From Eopsaltria australis (lineage: Eukaryota > Chordata > Aves > Passeriformes > Petroicidae), in NCBI GenBank assembly GCA_034509425.1, contig JAVTVJ010000072.1, positions 4,340,001-4,404,000 of the forward strand: a stretch of DNA of 64,000 nt, given 5' to 3'. The notes under the pieces were generated by a model that saw nothing but the letters and a program-made list of their open reading frames with translations, had not been told where the DNA came from and ran no database searches. Positions 51,301 through 62,714 of the stretch are shown here, piece by piece; position 1 is the stretch's first letter, and each line of letters starts with the position of its first letter. The position numbers and the translations under genes were made by a program.

Positions 51301-54300
51301 TCAGTCCCTGAGTCACAAGAAGATGAACTGTGTAAGAACAGTGCTCTGTACTCATAAGATTGCTTCACCTCCTCACAAAACTTCCTGTATCTGTTTACAA
51401 ATCCACTCTGCCTCTGATCTCCCCAGTCTTGACTTTCTCTTTGCTTATGTTTCAGAGGTTTTGTGCCTTTTACCATTTCTTGTAGTCTAGGAGAGCAGAC
51501 GATTTCCTTTGAAGTGATTCTGGATTAAAGCAATTCACACCTGTCTCCTCGTCTTTGTCAGTCATCTGTTACCACTCTTCCCCTGCCATGTCCCTTCTTC
51601 TCAGCCCAGCTGGGTTTTTCAATTTGTCTGTTTCATGGTGATTCAAGAGAAGTTCAATAGAAGAGCTGATCTGGATTACAAACAACTTCATTTTATTTTA
51701 TGTGAAGCAAGCCTCATTAGCAGCAGTGTTCCACAGTACTGTTGATGATCTTCTACAGCAATAGGAAAGACCCACCAAAATGTTGAAAGCCTGGTGGCAG
51801 TGAGCAAGGCTAGCATTGAACAATCAGTGCAATAGCATAAACAAGCATTACCATCAGGGAAACGGTCTGCAGAAGCATCATTTGGTATCAATAACCTTCT
51901 CTTTTGTTGTTTAAACAACTGTACAAGCTACTTAAGTGTTGCATCACCTGTCTTACACAGATAAGTTTGCAAAACCAGTTAGTGGAAATTGACACTTGGA
52001 TAGAAATTCTTGGATTTTTCAGTTCTGAGTTTCAAGTTGTAACAGTTTGTTAGCTTCACGTCTTCCTCCCTCCTTTCTTCTTTTTTTTTTTATTTTTATA
52101 ACATCCAACTTTTTTGCAGTCTAAAATTTCTTCTATATTTTATAATATATCATCTCTGATTTTCAGTAGATCTGCTCCAGGCAAAAAAGAAAGGATATTT
52201 TCATTTAATCAAATATAAAATGCTATTTTTTCTCAGTCCTCTTGCTTTATCCCACTTTTGTTTTCATGTTGTCATGTACGATAAGGTACAATGCCTACAG
52301 GAACTGCATGTTCCGTACCACACTTGTCTTCAAAATAACTAATAAGAGAAATCTATAGACTGTAATGAAGTGGAATGTGGAAAGAGATACTATTTCAAGT
52401 TTCTTGAATCCCATGACTTCACAGGTTCAATTCTTGTGAAACAGTTATGCAGGAGATTAGAAAGCCTGTAGTATCTACTGGAAAAGTAAAAGCAGGTCAA
52501 TCCATCCCCCTTTTTTTTTTTTTTCTTTTCAACTGCAATTTCTATTGCTTTAAAATTCCAGTGAATCAATTCGAACAGTTTGAACAGGTCTGGAAAATGT
52601 ACGCAGCTGCAACTTTGGGAGGAACATTGCACTACTGTACTGGTGTAAATTTGTAACACTTATTTTCTTTTAATTTCTTGTATCAAATGACATTGTTTCC
52701 CGTGAAAGCACAACTTACAAGAACACAGAAGCTAACTTATTACTCTGTATGACAAGGCATTATTTTGTAACAAAGGTATAGCTAAAATTTCAAGTAAGGT
52801 GACACATAGAAGAGCAGACACAAAAACAATTTCAGACAAAGAATATAGGCTTTAAAATATCTATCTGGGAAGAAATACCAACTATTTATGTTTTACTTCC
52901 TTTTGACACAGCATCTACTGGGAAAAAAGAAATTGGATGCAAATTTCAATTTCTGCATGATAGGTTTTTATCCTTGAGTAGCATATAAAGTGGTTTGCTT
53001 TACATGCATGGGCAAAGAAATCTGAAAAGCAAGACAAGTCAATCTGCATGCAAAAGCAATTTCTTTTACACTGGATTTACACCAGAGTAAATCTGTTAAC
53101 TTCATCTGGCTTTGATCCAGGTTCTGACTAATGTGAGATGAGCAGCAGACTCAAACAAGATGTTATTAATATGGGGAAGACTATACTAACAAGTAAGCGG
53201 AGATTGTGCTTGATGGAAAGTGAATATTTTCACTAAGTCAGTACAAGCAGAGTACCCAGGCAAAACACATAGGGTATTCTTCAGCAAATCCTGACTTCTG
53301 TGACTATACTTTTCAAATAACATATTTGGAGAGTGAAAGTGGAGTAGACAATTTTCAATGCCAATGGACAGAGATCTGAACAGCCTAATTCCCGGAAGGG
53401 CACTTCTGTTCTCCCTCATGAGATGCACAGCATAAGAGGGCAACACAAACTGAGATGAAGTCATACCTTAATATACCTGTGGTAGATTCTCCAGTGCTTT
53501 AATACCAAGATTTAGGTAATTGATTATATTTGCTTTTTAAAAATATTTCACTATAATAATATTCACAATTATGTATTTTTTCCAATGTTTTTCCTAGAAA
53601 ACATAGTATTGAAGAACAAATACACAAATGGAAAATTTCCTGTTTCTCCATGTGTTGAATAATATGCCAAACTGCCAGTAATGAATATTTTCCCTTTATA
53701 TAGTGGTATTATTATGCTACATTTTCCTATGTATTCCATAATTCAGAGATTTTTATTACCTCTTCTCAATACACTAATTTAAGATTTGATGACCTTGTAG
53801 AACACATAATAATCAAGGTACAAGTAAGGAAAAAACCCAGTATATTAATAATTACTTACTTCATTAAAAGTTGATGAAGCTGCAAACTGTTCTTCTCAGA
53901 ATACAGTGTGGTTTCCATAGAGAACAGTTGAGAGACACTGATTTTTTGTGTCCTTTTTAAATTTTAGATCAGTAGCTGTCCTGGGTTTGCCCAGAAATGT
54001 TAAACTGGTTGTTAATCTTCATTAAATCTGCCAATACAAGATAATAAGAGTCAATAAAGAAGGCAAAGGAACTTCCATAAATAACATGGTTTTAAAAGAC
54101 AGCACACTTCTTCAAGCTGTTCTTTTGGGCATCCTTTAATTTTATTGTTTAAAGATATCTTTTCTTATTGTTGTTGATGCCTGCTCAGAAATACTTTATT
54201 CTTTGCCAACATTTAATTTATCACAGAGAAATTTATTTGGAAGTTCTGATTAAAGCAGACCGTTATTAGAATAGCTCTGACCTTAATTGCACCAAAATAA

Positions 54301-57300
54301 CCTTGCACAGCATTTTCCAAAACTGTTGATCAAGTCCCTGATTTTAGGAGATCAATTATGACACCATAAAACAGCCTTCAGTGGAAACCTCAGAACTTCC
54401 TTTATTTTTTGTACTATTGATGCATCTAAAATGCATTTCCCATGTAATTCAGTGAGTGAAGATTGGTTTTAAAATCTTACAGCAATAAAAATCTTTTCTT
54501 CAACCCCTGCAATCCAAGGATTATGTTCATTGCACAGCATTCTGTTTTTGTAGCCTTGGGGAAGGCAATTAGTATTTATAAACAATCACATAAATGGACC
54601 ACAGCTTAAAAAGTTCCTCATTTACTTTGTTGGGAGCCAAAGGTCTCTGAAAGTCATCGAGAAGGGTATTTGGCCTCAACAATATTGCTGTAAGATCATG
54701 TCTTATAGTCAATACCTTATGTCTTGCAGTGAGCACCTCATGTGCTAAGCTGTGAGAGCAGGGGACATGGAGCCTCCCATTAATGCACAAGCACAAGACA
54801 CAAGGATTTGGCTCCATAGCAGGGTAGTTGCAGTATATTTAGAAAGATTTCCATCGGTTGACATGTATGAAAATAGGTGCCAAGTTTTTGCATCATTGTC
54901 AAAAAATTATCACATACAATAAAGTTGCTGTTGTTATTTACTGAAATTGGCCTCCAGTGCAAAGCTTTTCCTCATGGAGATCCTAACAATCTCCAGGGGA
55001 GATTTCAACAGCAGCTGCTGTTTCTACTACTCTAAGCAAGCAAGGAAGGAAGATGCTTTTGGCAGTGAATGCGAATGATTAGCTCAGGATGTAATTTGTA
55101 TCTCAGAATTGTTTTGATAGCTCAGCACTTTCTTGGGTATTTATCTTTTCCCAAATGAAATAAGTCTTTTCAACTTCAAATAAGTCCTGTCTATCTTGGA
55201 GTTAGAGAAATGATGTCATGCAAAATTCAACATTTCCACTACTCGTATATTAGAACTTATTAATCAAGAAAATATTTAAAACAAAAACTCAAACTCTCAA
55301 ACTTCTACTTAAATAATCTTCTAAATATTTGCAGATGCATGAGTCTAAGAAAAGAACACAAGAGCCAAAGCCACTTTTGAAAATGTGATCTATTGTGATA
55401 AGATAGGGCAAAAGATAACTTGGGCTACTCAATTCACAAAAATTCAATTTATGTCTCTGACTAGTACTTCTCACAGCTGGTTTTAGAAGCTCTCCTGCTT
55501 TGTGCCTTATTTAATCCTCCAGATTGTTCTTTCGGGCCTACGGAGACAAGCAGTTGTCATCATTCCTCATATATTTAGGCCTACTGATTATTAGATTTTG
55601 CAATGAAATGGTTGAATGAGGTTTTTTTTTCCTCTTTTAAGCAGATGAGAGTGGTACTGTGCAGTTGAATTGGTGGAGATAAAGAAGCAATCTCTAGTGG
55701 CACAATCAGTAAAGTTATTTCTTACTTTGGACTAAAGAAGAAACAGGAGTGGGAACTCCAACTATGACAGTCTATGCTTTTTCATCTTTACATGGCCTGC
55801 TTCACTCCAGGCTGCAATCTCTTTGATTCTTCTGGATTTGTGGTTTTAGTTGACCTTTTATTCATGTCTGCCAGCACCAACTTCCTTTCTAAGAAGTGAC
55901 AGGTTGATTGGGGCAAGTTTAAATTTTCGCAACAGAAAATTACTTTAGAGGTACTAAAATTACTTCTTTCTTGACTGACCTTTTTTTTCCTTTCCTTTTT
56001 TTTCCTGACCTGCTTTGGCTTCATGCAATAGAATACAAGTCAAGGAGCAACAGCCATCTGGAACTGTCATTGGCACTTCTCTGTGCTGACTGATAACAAA
56101 GAGAGCAGTAGCTTTCTTAAATAAATAAGTAAAAAACAAAGTTGTTTATCAGATTTTCCTTAATAAACACTGTTTCTTTAGCATACTTGTATTCAGAAGT
56201 CCCAGAAACATTAATTTATAAGGGAAAACTGTCATTCTCCTTGCATTTGGTGCCTAAATTTTTAATGTTGCTTTTTTTCCCCTTAGGTTTTTCTTCAGGG
56301 ATAAGAGACAGGAGGTTCTTTCACACAAGGATTTTCACCTGCTGTTTTTGACCCCATAGGACCAGTATAACCTTACCTACTGCAATAATTTAGGCTGAAA
56401 GGAAATGATTGGCATTTGTAATTTTCAAGGGCTAATTACTACAAGCTGCCTTTCAATAAAAAGGGGCACATGAGAGGAAGGTTTTTCTTCTTAGCATGTG
56501 TAAGTACTACTGTTCACTGTCTCAGGATAATTTTTGTTTATACATATTTATTTAAACTTCAGTTAGGAATACCAGTGGATTCTGAAGAGGTCTTTGTTGG
56601 TTTGCCTCTTGAATCAGAAATCTTAGAAATATTTTACCCCTAGTATGGTGGTCTTGAGAGACTTTAAACCTTTAGATAAGGAGGCAAGGACGTTAAAGTA
56701 TACTTTAAAGTTAGGGGGGTTTGTGTTGTTGGTTTGTTTTTTTCTAATTCTGCTTTTCATATCTGTAAGAAATTAGATGACAGCAGTTCCTAGCATTTGT
56801 TATGCACATGAATATTTTTGTTGATGTATTCCAAAAAATGAGCAAAAATGGAATATGTCATGCATGTGAAACAGTGCTCAATTATATCAAGCAAGGGATG
56901 CCAGTGGATGTAAGATGTTTTTCAGTTCCTTTCTTCAAGAAGAGCTAAAGAAATGTACATTGTGCATGCTAAAAACCAGGTAGGAGAATTTCTTGAATTA
57001 CTTCCACCTGGGAAATAGGAAAATAATTTTAGGAAACTGATTCAAATTACTCTGTCATGTCTTGAAATAAAATATAGCTGTATACCTAAATAAGGACCAA
57101 ATTTAATTTTGTTATGTAAGGAGTAGAATATCAATGACTACTGAACAGAAATAAATGTTATAAGAGGTATAAGTAACTTTAATTCCTTCTGTGATACATT
57201 TGCTTGCTCTTCATTTACCTTGACAACTAGCTTAAGTAACTATTTTGCAAGATGGTGTGTCAGAACTGCTGCAGCTGCTGGCATGAGGGAAAGATGCAGA

Positions 57301-57733
57301 AGTCCCTGTGGAGGCAGCCTGCAGTAACCTGCACTGCTCTGGTTCTTGGGCTGAAAGGAGAAAGTGTGAAAGAGAGAACGATCTTTTCTGTCGCTCCTGC
57401 CAATCCTCCTGTGCTGTGCATACTGATGTGGCCACCTGGACATGTCCTGGGGAAAACAGAGTGTAACGTAGGAGTGTGAAGCACACTGTGGGTTTGACCA
57501 GACACATGGCTTTTAATTCCTGCTTTTTGCATATGGACAGGGGGCAGGAGCATCTTGAGAAGGTTGATGAGAAATTAAGCTACAAATTTAAAATCATAAG
57601 ATTAGAAGGCATTGCTCCATGGAATCGAGCTAGTCATTTGAATCACAATGAGAAGTCTCACTGCATTAACAGCCCACAGACAATCAAGGCAGAAAAAAAG
57701 TTACTGAGTTTCTTCTTATGAGCTTGTTTATTT
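48339..57733. other. Unique non-coding sequence
   Basis: About 9.4 kb without recognised mobile elements. It holds the minisatellite at 50025-50108, T runs (52511-52524) and a 149-codon minus-strand frame at 50533-50982 with no recognisable domain, which I treat as chance. 54100-54480 has a slightly enhancer-like texture but no firm motif. Confidence 0.55.
50025..50108. repeat. 28-bp AT-rich minisatellite, three units
   Basis: Units start at 50025, 50053 and 50081, exactly 28 bp apart. The first 20 bases of units 1 and 3 are identical (TACTCATGTATATATACTGA). Unit 2 differs at a few positions. The embedded TATATATA runs make it prone to length variation. Confidence 0.9.
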
Positions 57734-57738
57734 GTTAC
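57734..57738. repeat. Left target-site duplication GTTAC
   Basis: GTTAC directly before the LTR edge TGTAGTG, matched exactly at 58784-58788. Confidence 0.95.
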
Positions 57739-58783
57739 TGTAGTGTATTGACCCTGCCTGGATTACAGGCACTCATCAAAGCCTCTCTATCCCTCCCCTC
57801 TGCAGCTGGACAGGTGAGAGAAAGGATGACAGCGGGTTCATGAGCTAAGAACTGGGTGAGATCACTCACCAAATACCATGACAGGCTCAAATTAGAGATA
57901 TTAATTAAATTTATTACTAACAAAATCAGAGCAGGATCATGTGAAATAAAGCAAAACCTTAAAAACACCTTCCACCCACCCATTCCTCCTTCTCAGCTTT
58001 ACTTCCTCCCCCAGCAGCACAGGGAGTCAGGGACTGGGGGATTATGGTCAGTTCATCACAGGCTCTCTCTCCTACTGCTTAGGGAGAGGGATCATTCCTG
58101 TGCTGCATCATGGGGTCCCTCCCACAGGAGACAGCTCTCCACGAGCTTCTCCAACGTGAGTCCAGCTCATGAGCAACAACTCTGTGTGAACTGCTGGAAT
58201 GTGAATCCATCCCACGGGCAGCAGTCCTCCCAAAACTGCTGCAGCGTGGGTCACTATTCCATGGGGTGCAGTTCTTCGAGAACAGGCTGTTCCAGCCTGG
58301 GAGCAGGGCCTCCCACAGGATCACATCCGCCTCTCAGGAGGCATCTGCCTGCTCTGGCATGGGGCTCCTCCACAGACTGAAGGTGGACCCCTGCATCCCC
58401 CTGGATCTCCATGAGCTGCAGGATCACAGCTACTTCACTGTGGTCTTCACCTCCAGCTGGAGGGGAATCTCAGCTCTGGCACCTGGAGCACCACCTTCTC
58501 CACTGACCAGTGTTGTTGGTCTCACATGTGCTCAACTCTGCTCTTCTCTCTCTGCAATTTCAATTGCACAACAAATTTTTTTATCTTCTTCTTCTTAAAT
58601 CTCTTATCACAGAGGCGTTATCTCAGTTTCTAATTGGCCCAGATTTGATCAGCAGTGCATCTGTCTTTACAGTTGCCTGGGATTGGCTCTGCTGGATATG
58701 GAAGAACTTTCTGGCAGCTTCTCACAGAAGCCACCCCTGTAGCACCCCCTGCTACCAAAGCTTAGCCCTACAAACCCAATACA
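57739..58783 (-). mobile_element. ERV solo LTR, minus strand, with exact 5-bp target duplication
   Basis: A complete 1,045-bp long terminal repeat. The plus-strand edges are TGTAGTGTATTGACC and ACAAACCCAATACA, flanked by GTTAC on both sides. Read on the minus strand, AATAAA (plus-strand TTTATT at 57910-57915) lies about 170 bp from the 3' end, as expected for an LTR polyadenylation signal. The middle holds an array of 45-bp modules (58100-58301). Plus-strand CACAGAAGCCACCCC and GTAGCACCCCCTGCTACC near the right edge belong to the start of U3. No internal retroviral sequence remains. The same family is present as a deleted copy at 835-1199 in the same orientation. Frames of up to 174 codons across it come from stop-poor modules and are not genes. 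Confidence 0.96.
58100..58301. repeat. 45-bp module array within the LTR
   Basis: A recurring motif of the form CTGCTCCAGCGTGGG ends successive modules at about 58115, 58160, 58205, 58250 and 58300, giving a 45-bp period with one longer step. A further copy ends at about 58364. Modules also share a CC(A/T)CGGGC-CAGTCCTC type middle. The LTR copy at 841-1055 has the same motif at about 50-bp spacing. The array lies between the polyadenylation region and the outer U3. Confidence 0.8.
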
Positions 58784-58788
58784 GTTAC
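58784..58788. repeat. Right target-site duplication GTTAC
   Basis: Exact copy of 57734-57738, directly after the terminal CA of the LTR. Confidence 0.95.
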
Positions 58789-59338
58789 CCTAATTCATCT
58801 GCATTTATCAGATTTTAATTGCTATTTTCTTCTTAGTTCCTCTTTTTTTCATCTTATACATGGAATTTAGCTGAAATTTTGGGCTAAATAAATCAAAAGG
58901 ATTGGAATGTCTCTTGTTTCATTAAGGAAATTTCTTGGGCTTTTCAGGCCCAGCTAGACTTTGATCTATTAGCATTTATTGGCTCATTAAATCTGATAAC
59001 CCAGGGCAAAGGATCTTCAACATTATTGAACTTTTTGTTCAGTTGCATTACAGGCTTGTGTCCTTATTTGAAAGGTTGTTGGATTCTGCAAATATTTCCT
59101 GACCCTTGAACTATTTGCTGTTATGTGAAAAGAAAAGATTTATTTTTCCTGTTATTTTCAGTAGCTGGACACAAGTTCAGTAGCAACCCTAGTAACACTT
59201 CATCACTCACAGATCAATTTCTGTAATTCTGCATTTCAGTTTGTCTTTGACAGAAAACAAAAACCTGGAGGTTTCTCTTTTTAAAACATATTTATAAATA
59301 ATTCAAAAATATTTATTAACAAATATTTCTTTGCACAT
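58789..59338. other. Unique non-coding sequence
   Basis: AT-rich sequence between the solo LTR and a CR1 tail. Nothing recognised. Confidence 0.6.
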
Positions 59339-59760
59339 ATCATATAATGGTTTGGATTGGAAGGGGCTTTAAAGATTATCTAGTTCCTACCCCCTTGCCA
59401 TGGGCAGGGGGACACCTTCCATTAGACCAGGTTGCCTAGAGTATCATCCAGGCTTAGTCTTGAACACCTGTGGGGATGAGGCATCCACAGCTTCTCTGGG
59501 CAACTTGAACAAGTCCCTCACCACCCTCACAACAAAGAACTTCCTCCTAATATCTAATCTAAATTAGATCTAATCTAAATCTAAGTGTACACTCTTTTAG
59601 TTGGAATCCATTCCCCCCTCGTCCTGTCACTACAAGCTCTTGTAAAAAGTCCCTCTCTGTCTTTCTTGTAGGCTCCCTTCAGATACTGGAAGGCCACAAG
59701 TAGGTCACCCCTAAGCCTTCTCTTTTTCAGGCTGAACAAACCCAGTTCTCTCAGACTTAT
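59339..59760 (-). mobile_element. CR1 LINE 3' tail, longest in the window
   Basis: About 420 bp of CR1 3' region, reverse-complemented on the plus strand: ATAATGGTTTGGATTGGAAG, CCATGGGCAGGGGGACACC, GGCATCCACAGCTTCTCTGG, CCTCACCACCCTCACAACAA, AATATCTAATCTAAA, GTCCTGTCACTACAAGCTC, TTCAGATACTGGAAGGCCAC and CTTCTCTTTTTCAGGCTGAA. It is 5'-truncated. A local 16-bp tandem duplication (59552-59567 and 59568-59583) at the AATCTAAA segment is not part of the standard CR1 sequence. The 77-codon minus-strand frame at 59581-59814 is not the CR1 reverse transcriptase. Confidence 0.97.
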
Positions 59761-62570
59761 TAAGTACATCTGATTTGGTGTTTGAGTTTCTAAGGAACTA
59801 TCCCCAAGAACCACTTTTCAAAAATTTATACTGTTTAAGCAGGAAAAACTCATCTTTCATCTGATTTCATACCAAGGTCACCATTTCAGTTTGGGCACAG
59901 GATCAAATCCAATTAAGATTTAGAGTCAGAGCCCCACTCCCCATCCTTAATGAATGATTTTGATTTCTTTTTAAGGCATACAACCAGAAGTCTGGAAAAG
60001 CATGAGACTATATAGAAATGTTTTCCTTCTTTTAAATTTTTGACCAGAGGGAGGACAGGAGACACCATTCCACATCGTGCACCCAGAGACTTTTCCCAGA
60101 TTCCTAACTTTCTGACAATCCTCAGGGTCTTTCTGGAAGGAGGTTTCAATGATGTGCACTGGTGCATCTTCTCATCTCTTCACACAGAAGTGCTTAAAGA
60201 TTTTATGAAAAGAAAACCAACGCATAGCAACAAAGATGTTTACAATATCTTCCAGTCTATTCCCTGAATCACTTTAACTAGCAGGATACACAGCCATGCC
60301 TGAAGTCATACACGCTGCATAGTTCACCTGCAACACATGTACTTTGCAACATTTATTAAGCATGTATAAGATATACTATAGTTTTTCTTTGACTAGAAGA
60401 AGTTAATATAATATTATGCTAATCAAAGGAGGAAAAGTATTGCTTTTCACTAGTCTGTGAAAAGAACGTACAACTTTCTGAGTTTCTGAGTTGGTGTATA
60501 TACAGAATGGACACTATGTGTCTTTACATAGGACCTGCAAAGCTGGACTGTATTAATAACAGAATAAAAGCAATAGCTCTGGAATATGTTTGATGTTGTT
60601 TTAGAAAGCTAACATTTAACAGTAGACTAAAACTTTTGAACTCTGTTAGACTAACCTTAGCTGAAAAAATAATTTTGTAGAGTAGATATGAATAGACATT
60701 TGAAGACTTGCTTCCTCCCAAGATTTCTTCAAAATAGTATTGTCTTACCAAGTAGAAAAAGGTAATGAGTGCTGCTTTGTAATAATGCTTGCTTTGATTT
60801 TTACAAGAAAATGTTAACTCGGGGTTTATTTGCTTTCTGATGTGCAGATGTTCAACTTACTTGAAGCAAATTCTAACAGAACTGCTCTGGGAAATATATT
60901 CCATAAAAGTTTTCCTGAAATCAATAGGTTACGTAATCACCTTGTTCATTCACTCTAAAAAAAATATAATAGGAAAGAAGAAAAGAAAAACAAAACAAAA
61001 CAAAAAAGCAAAACAAAAAACCAAACAAACTCCCCCCAACCCAAACAGTGGAAATTTCTAAAGGTTGAAGAAGCAGTTCTTTGTTCTTTCAACTCAATTT
61101 CTGAAAAAGTAAAAGGATAGAACAAAGGGATCCAGATGTGTGGTCATCCTTGAAGCAGAGCAACCATTGAATCACTAAGATCATCATTATCTAAGCATAA
61201 CCAAATCTTTTGAGACTCCACTCTTTGATGTAGAAATTCCAGTTCTCTTGCCAAAGGCAAGATATATGCTATGGTGCATAGTTCTTCCAGCACAATCAAC
61301 TCTTAAGTTGGTTAAAAAGTATTAGAAAAATACAACCATTTGTTAAAACCCTTTTTACTTGTGAAAGTGTTATTCCCTTCAGAGTTTCCAGCAGGTCCTA
61401 AAACTATTCATGTCAAAGACCTGTAGGCCAATATTTTAGAGTCTTGGAACTGTAAAATAGTGTGCTGCCATATATGACAATGATTGAATACTTTTCAGCT
61501 TTGTAGTAAAGGAATTTACCTAGAGATTTCTGTGTGCTGGTAACTAATGAAATTGAACTGTGGCAGTTAAGAAAAATACTTCTAGGCTTTGTGTTATATG
61601 ATAAAGTATCTGCAGTCACTAGGTTACATATAAAATCCTTAACTGTAACAACAGGGGTTGGATGGATTGGCTCCCTCGTTTAGGTTCCCTTTTCCCGTCT
61701 GCTTTTCTGCTCACATCTGAGGAAAAACAAAGACCCATCTTTCCTGTGTGGTGTATGAAGAGGAGGGTCTTCTAAAGGACTAAAGAGCATGGTGCCCAGG
61801 CTCTCCTGTTGCATGAGAGGTGATGAGGGGGAAAGGACATGCCAGCCTCCTGGAAAACACTGAGGAATACAAGTGGAATGGATTGAAGAGCTGGAGGGCA
61901 CCTCTCTTCCTCTGTGTAGGTGGCACTGAGCAGAGCCTCACAGGATGGTGGGAGACACAATTTGCGTCTGTGCTCATTCAAAACTTTACATGCCTGTATT
62001 CTCTTCTTAGATAGGAGATGCATTTATTCCAAAGGGCTCTTTTATGAGAGAGTTAAAGAACAATGTGGTATTGAATGCTGCACCTGTTTATTCCTGAGGA
62101 TTGCCACAAGTCTGCGTTTACCATGCTGTGTGTTGTTGAGCACTATAGAAATGCAAATATAGCACTCATCCTTAGGCTACATCACAGCCTCTAGCACATA
62201 GTGCACTTGTGAGCACCATAGGAAAGCTTAAGCTTAGACAATAATTTTTGTCTCCAAAGGAAGCCTTGAACTGTGGATAGAGCCATATGCAGCATAATAG
62301 GAAGACAAAAAGGATACAGAGAGCCCCTTTGTGTAAGCTCCTGAGCGTGATGGGAGTTATATCAAAGAGAGATCAAGAATGACATCCTGCATCCCAGTGT
62401 AGTTGCACATCACACTGCACTTCCACAGGGTGCAGAGAGCCCATCTGGCAGATGCCACAGAGGAGGCCTCCTCCAGACCCTGCTGCTTCTGTCATTTAGC
62501 TCATGTGCTCTTTAATGCTATAATTGGAAAAGGATGGCTCGCTTTGCATGAAGGATTAAAGTGACTCAGA
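59761..62570. other. Unique non-coding sequence
   Basis: Single-copy sequence with an A-rich CAAAA tract (60957-61046). 61680-62030 is slightly GC-richer with overlapping frames of 64-83 codons on both strands and no recognised domain. Confidence 0.55.
60957..61046. repeat. A-rich / (CAAAA)n low-complexity tract
   Basis: About 90 bp of A-rich sequence with repeated CAAAA and CAAAC units, grading into TCCCCCCAACCCAAAC. It could be a degenerated poly(A) tail of a retroposed sequence, but no body is recognised beside it. Confidence 0.85.
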
Positions 62571-62714
62571 TCATACATCGTGGGATAACTCAGCTTGGAA
62601 GGGATCTCTTGAAGTCATCCCATTTAAACACCTGCTCAAAGCAGGATCAGGGGTCATATCACACTTGGTTACTCAGGGCTTTTATCTAGTCTGGTTTTCA
62701 GGGATGAAGACTCC
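62571..62714 (-). mobile_element. CR1 LINE 3' tail fragment, distinct subfamily
   Basis: The plus strand reads GGGATAACTCAGCTTGGAAG, GGATCTCTTGAAGTCATCCC, CCTGCTCAAAGCAGGATCAG, TTGGTTACTCAGGGCTTTTA and TCTGGTTTTCAGGGATGAAG. This is the CR1 subfamily marked by the CTGCTCAAAGCAGG segment. The terminal repeats are decayed (ATCATACATCG). It is an old, strongly truncated copy. Confidence 0.88.

Noticed and set aside
53976..53993. TGTCCTGGGTTTGCCCAG, resembling an LTR start
   Set aside because: The similarity stops after about 18 bases and no second edge or LTR body follows.
57856..58380. 174-codon plus-strand open frame
   Set aside because: It lies wholly inside the minus-strand LTR and follows its stop-poor module array. 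No retroviral or host domain is recognisable.
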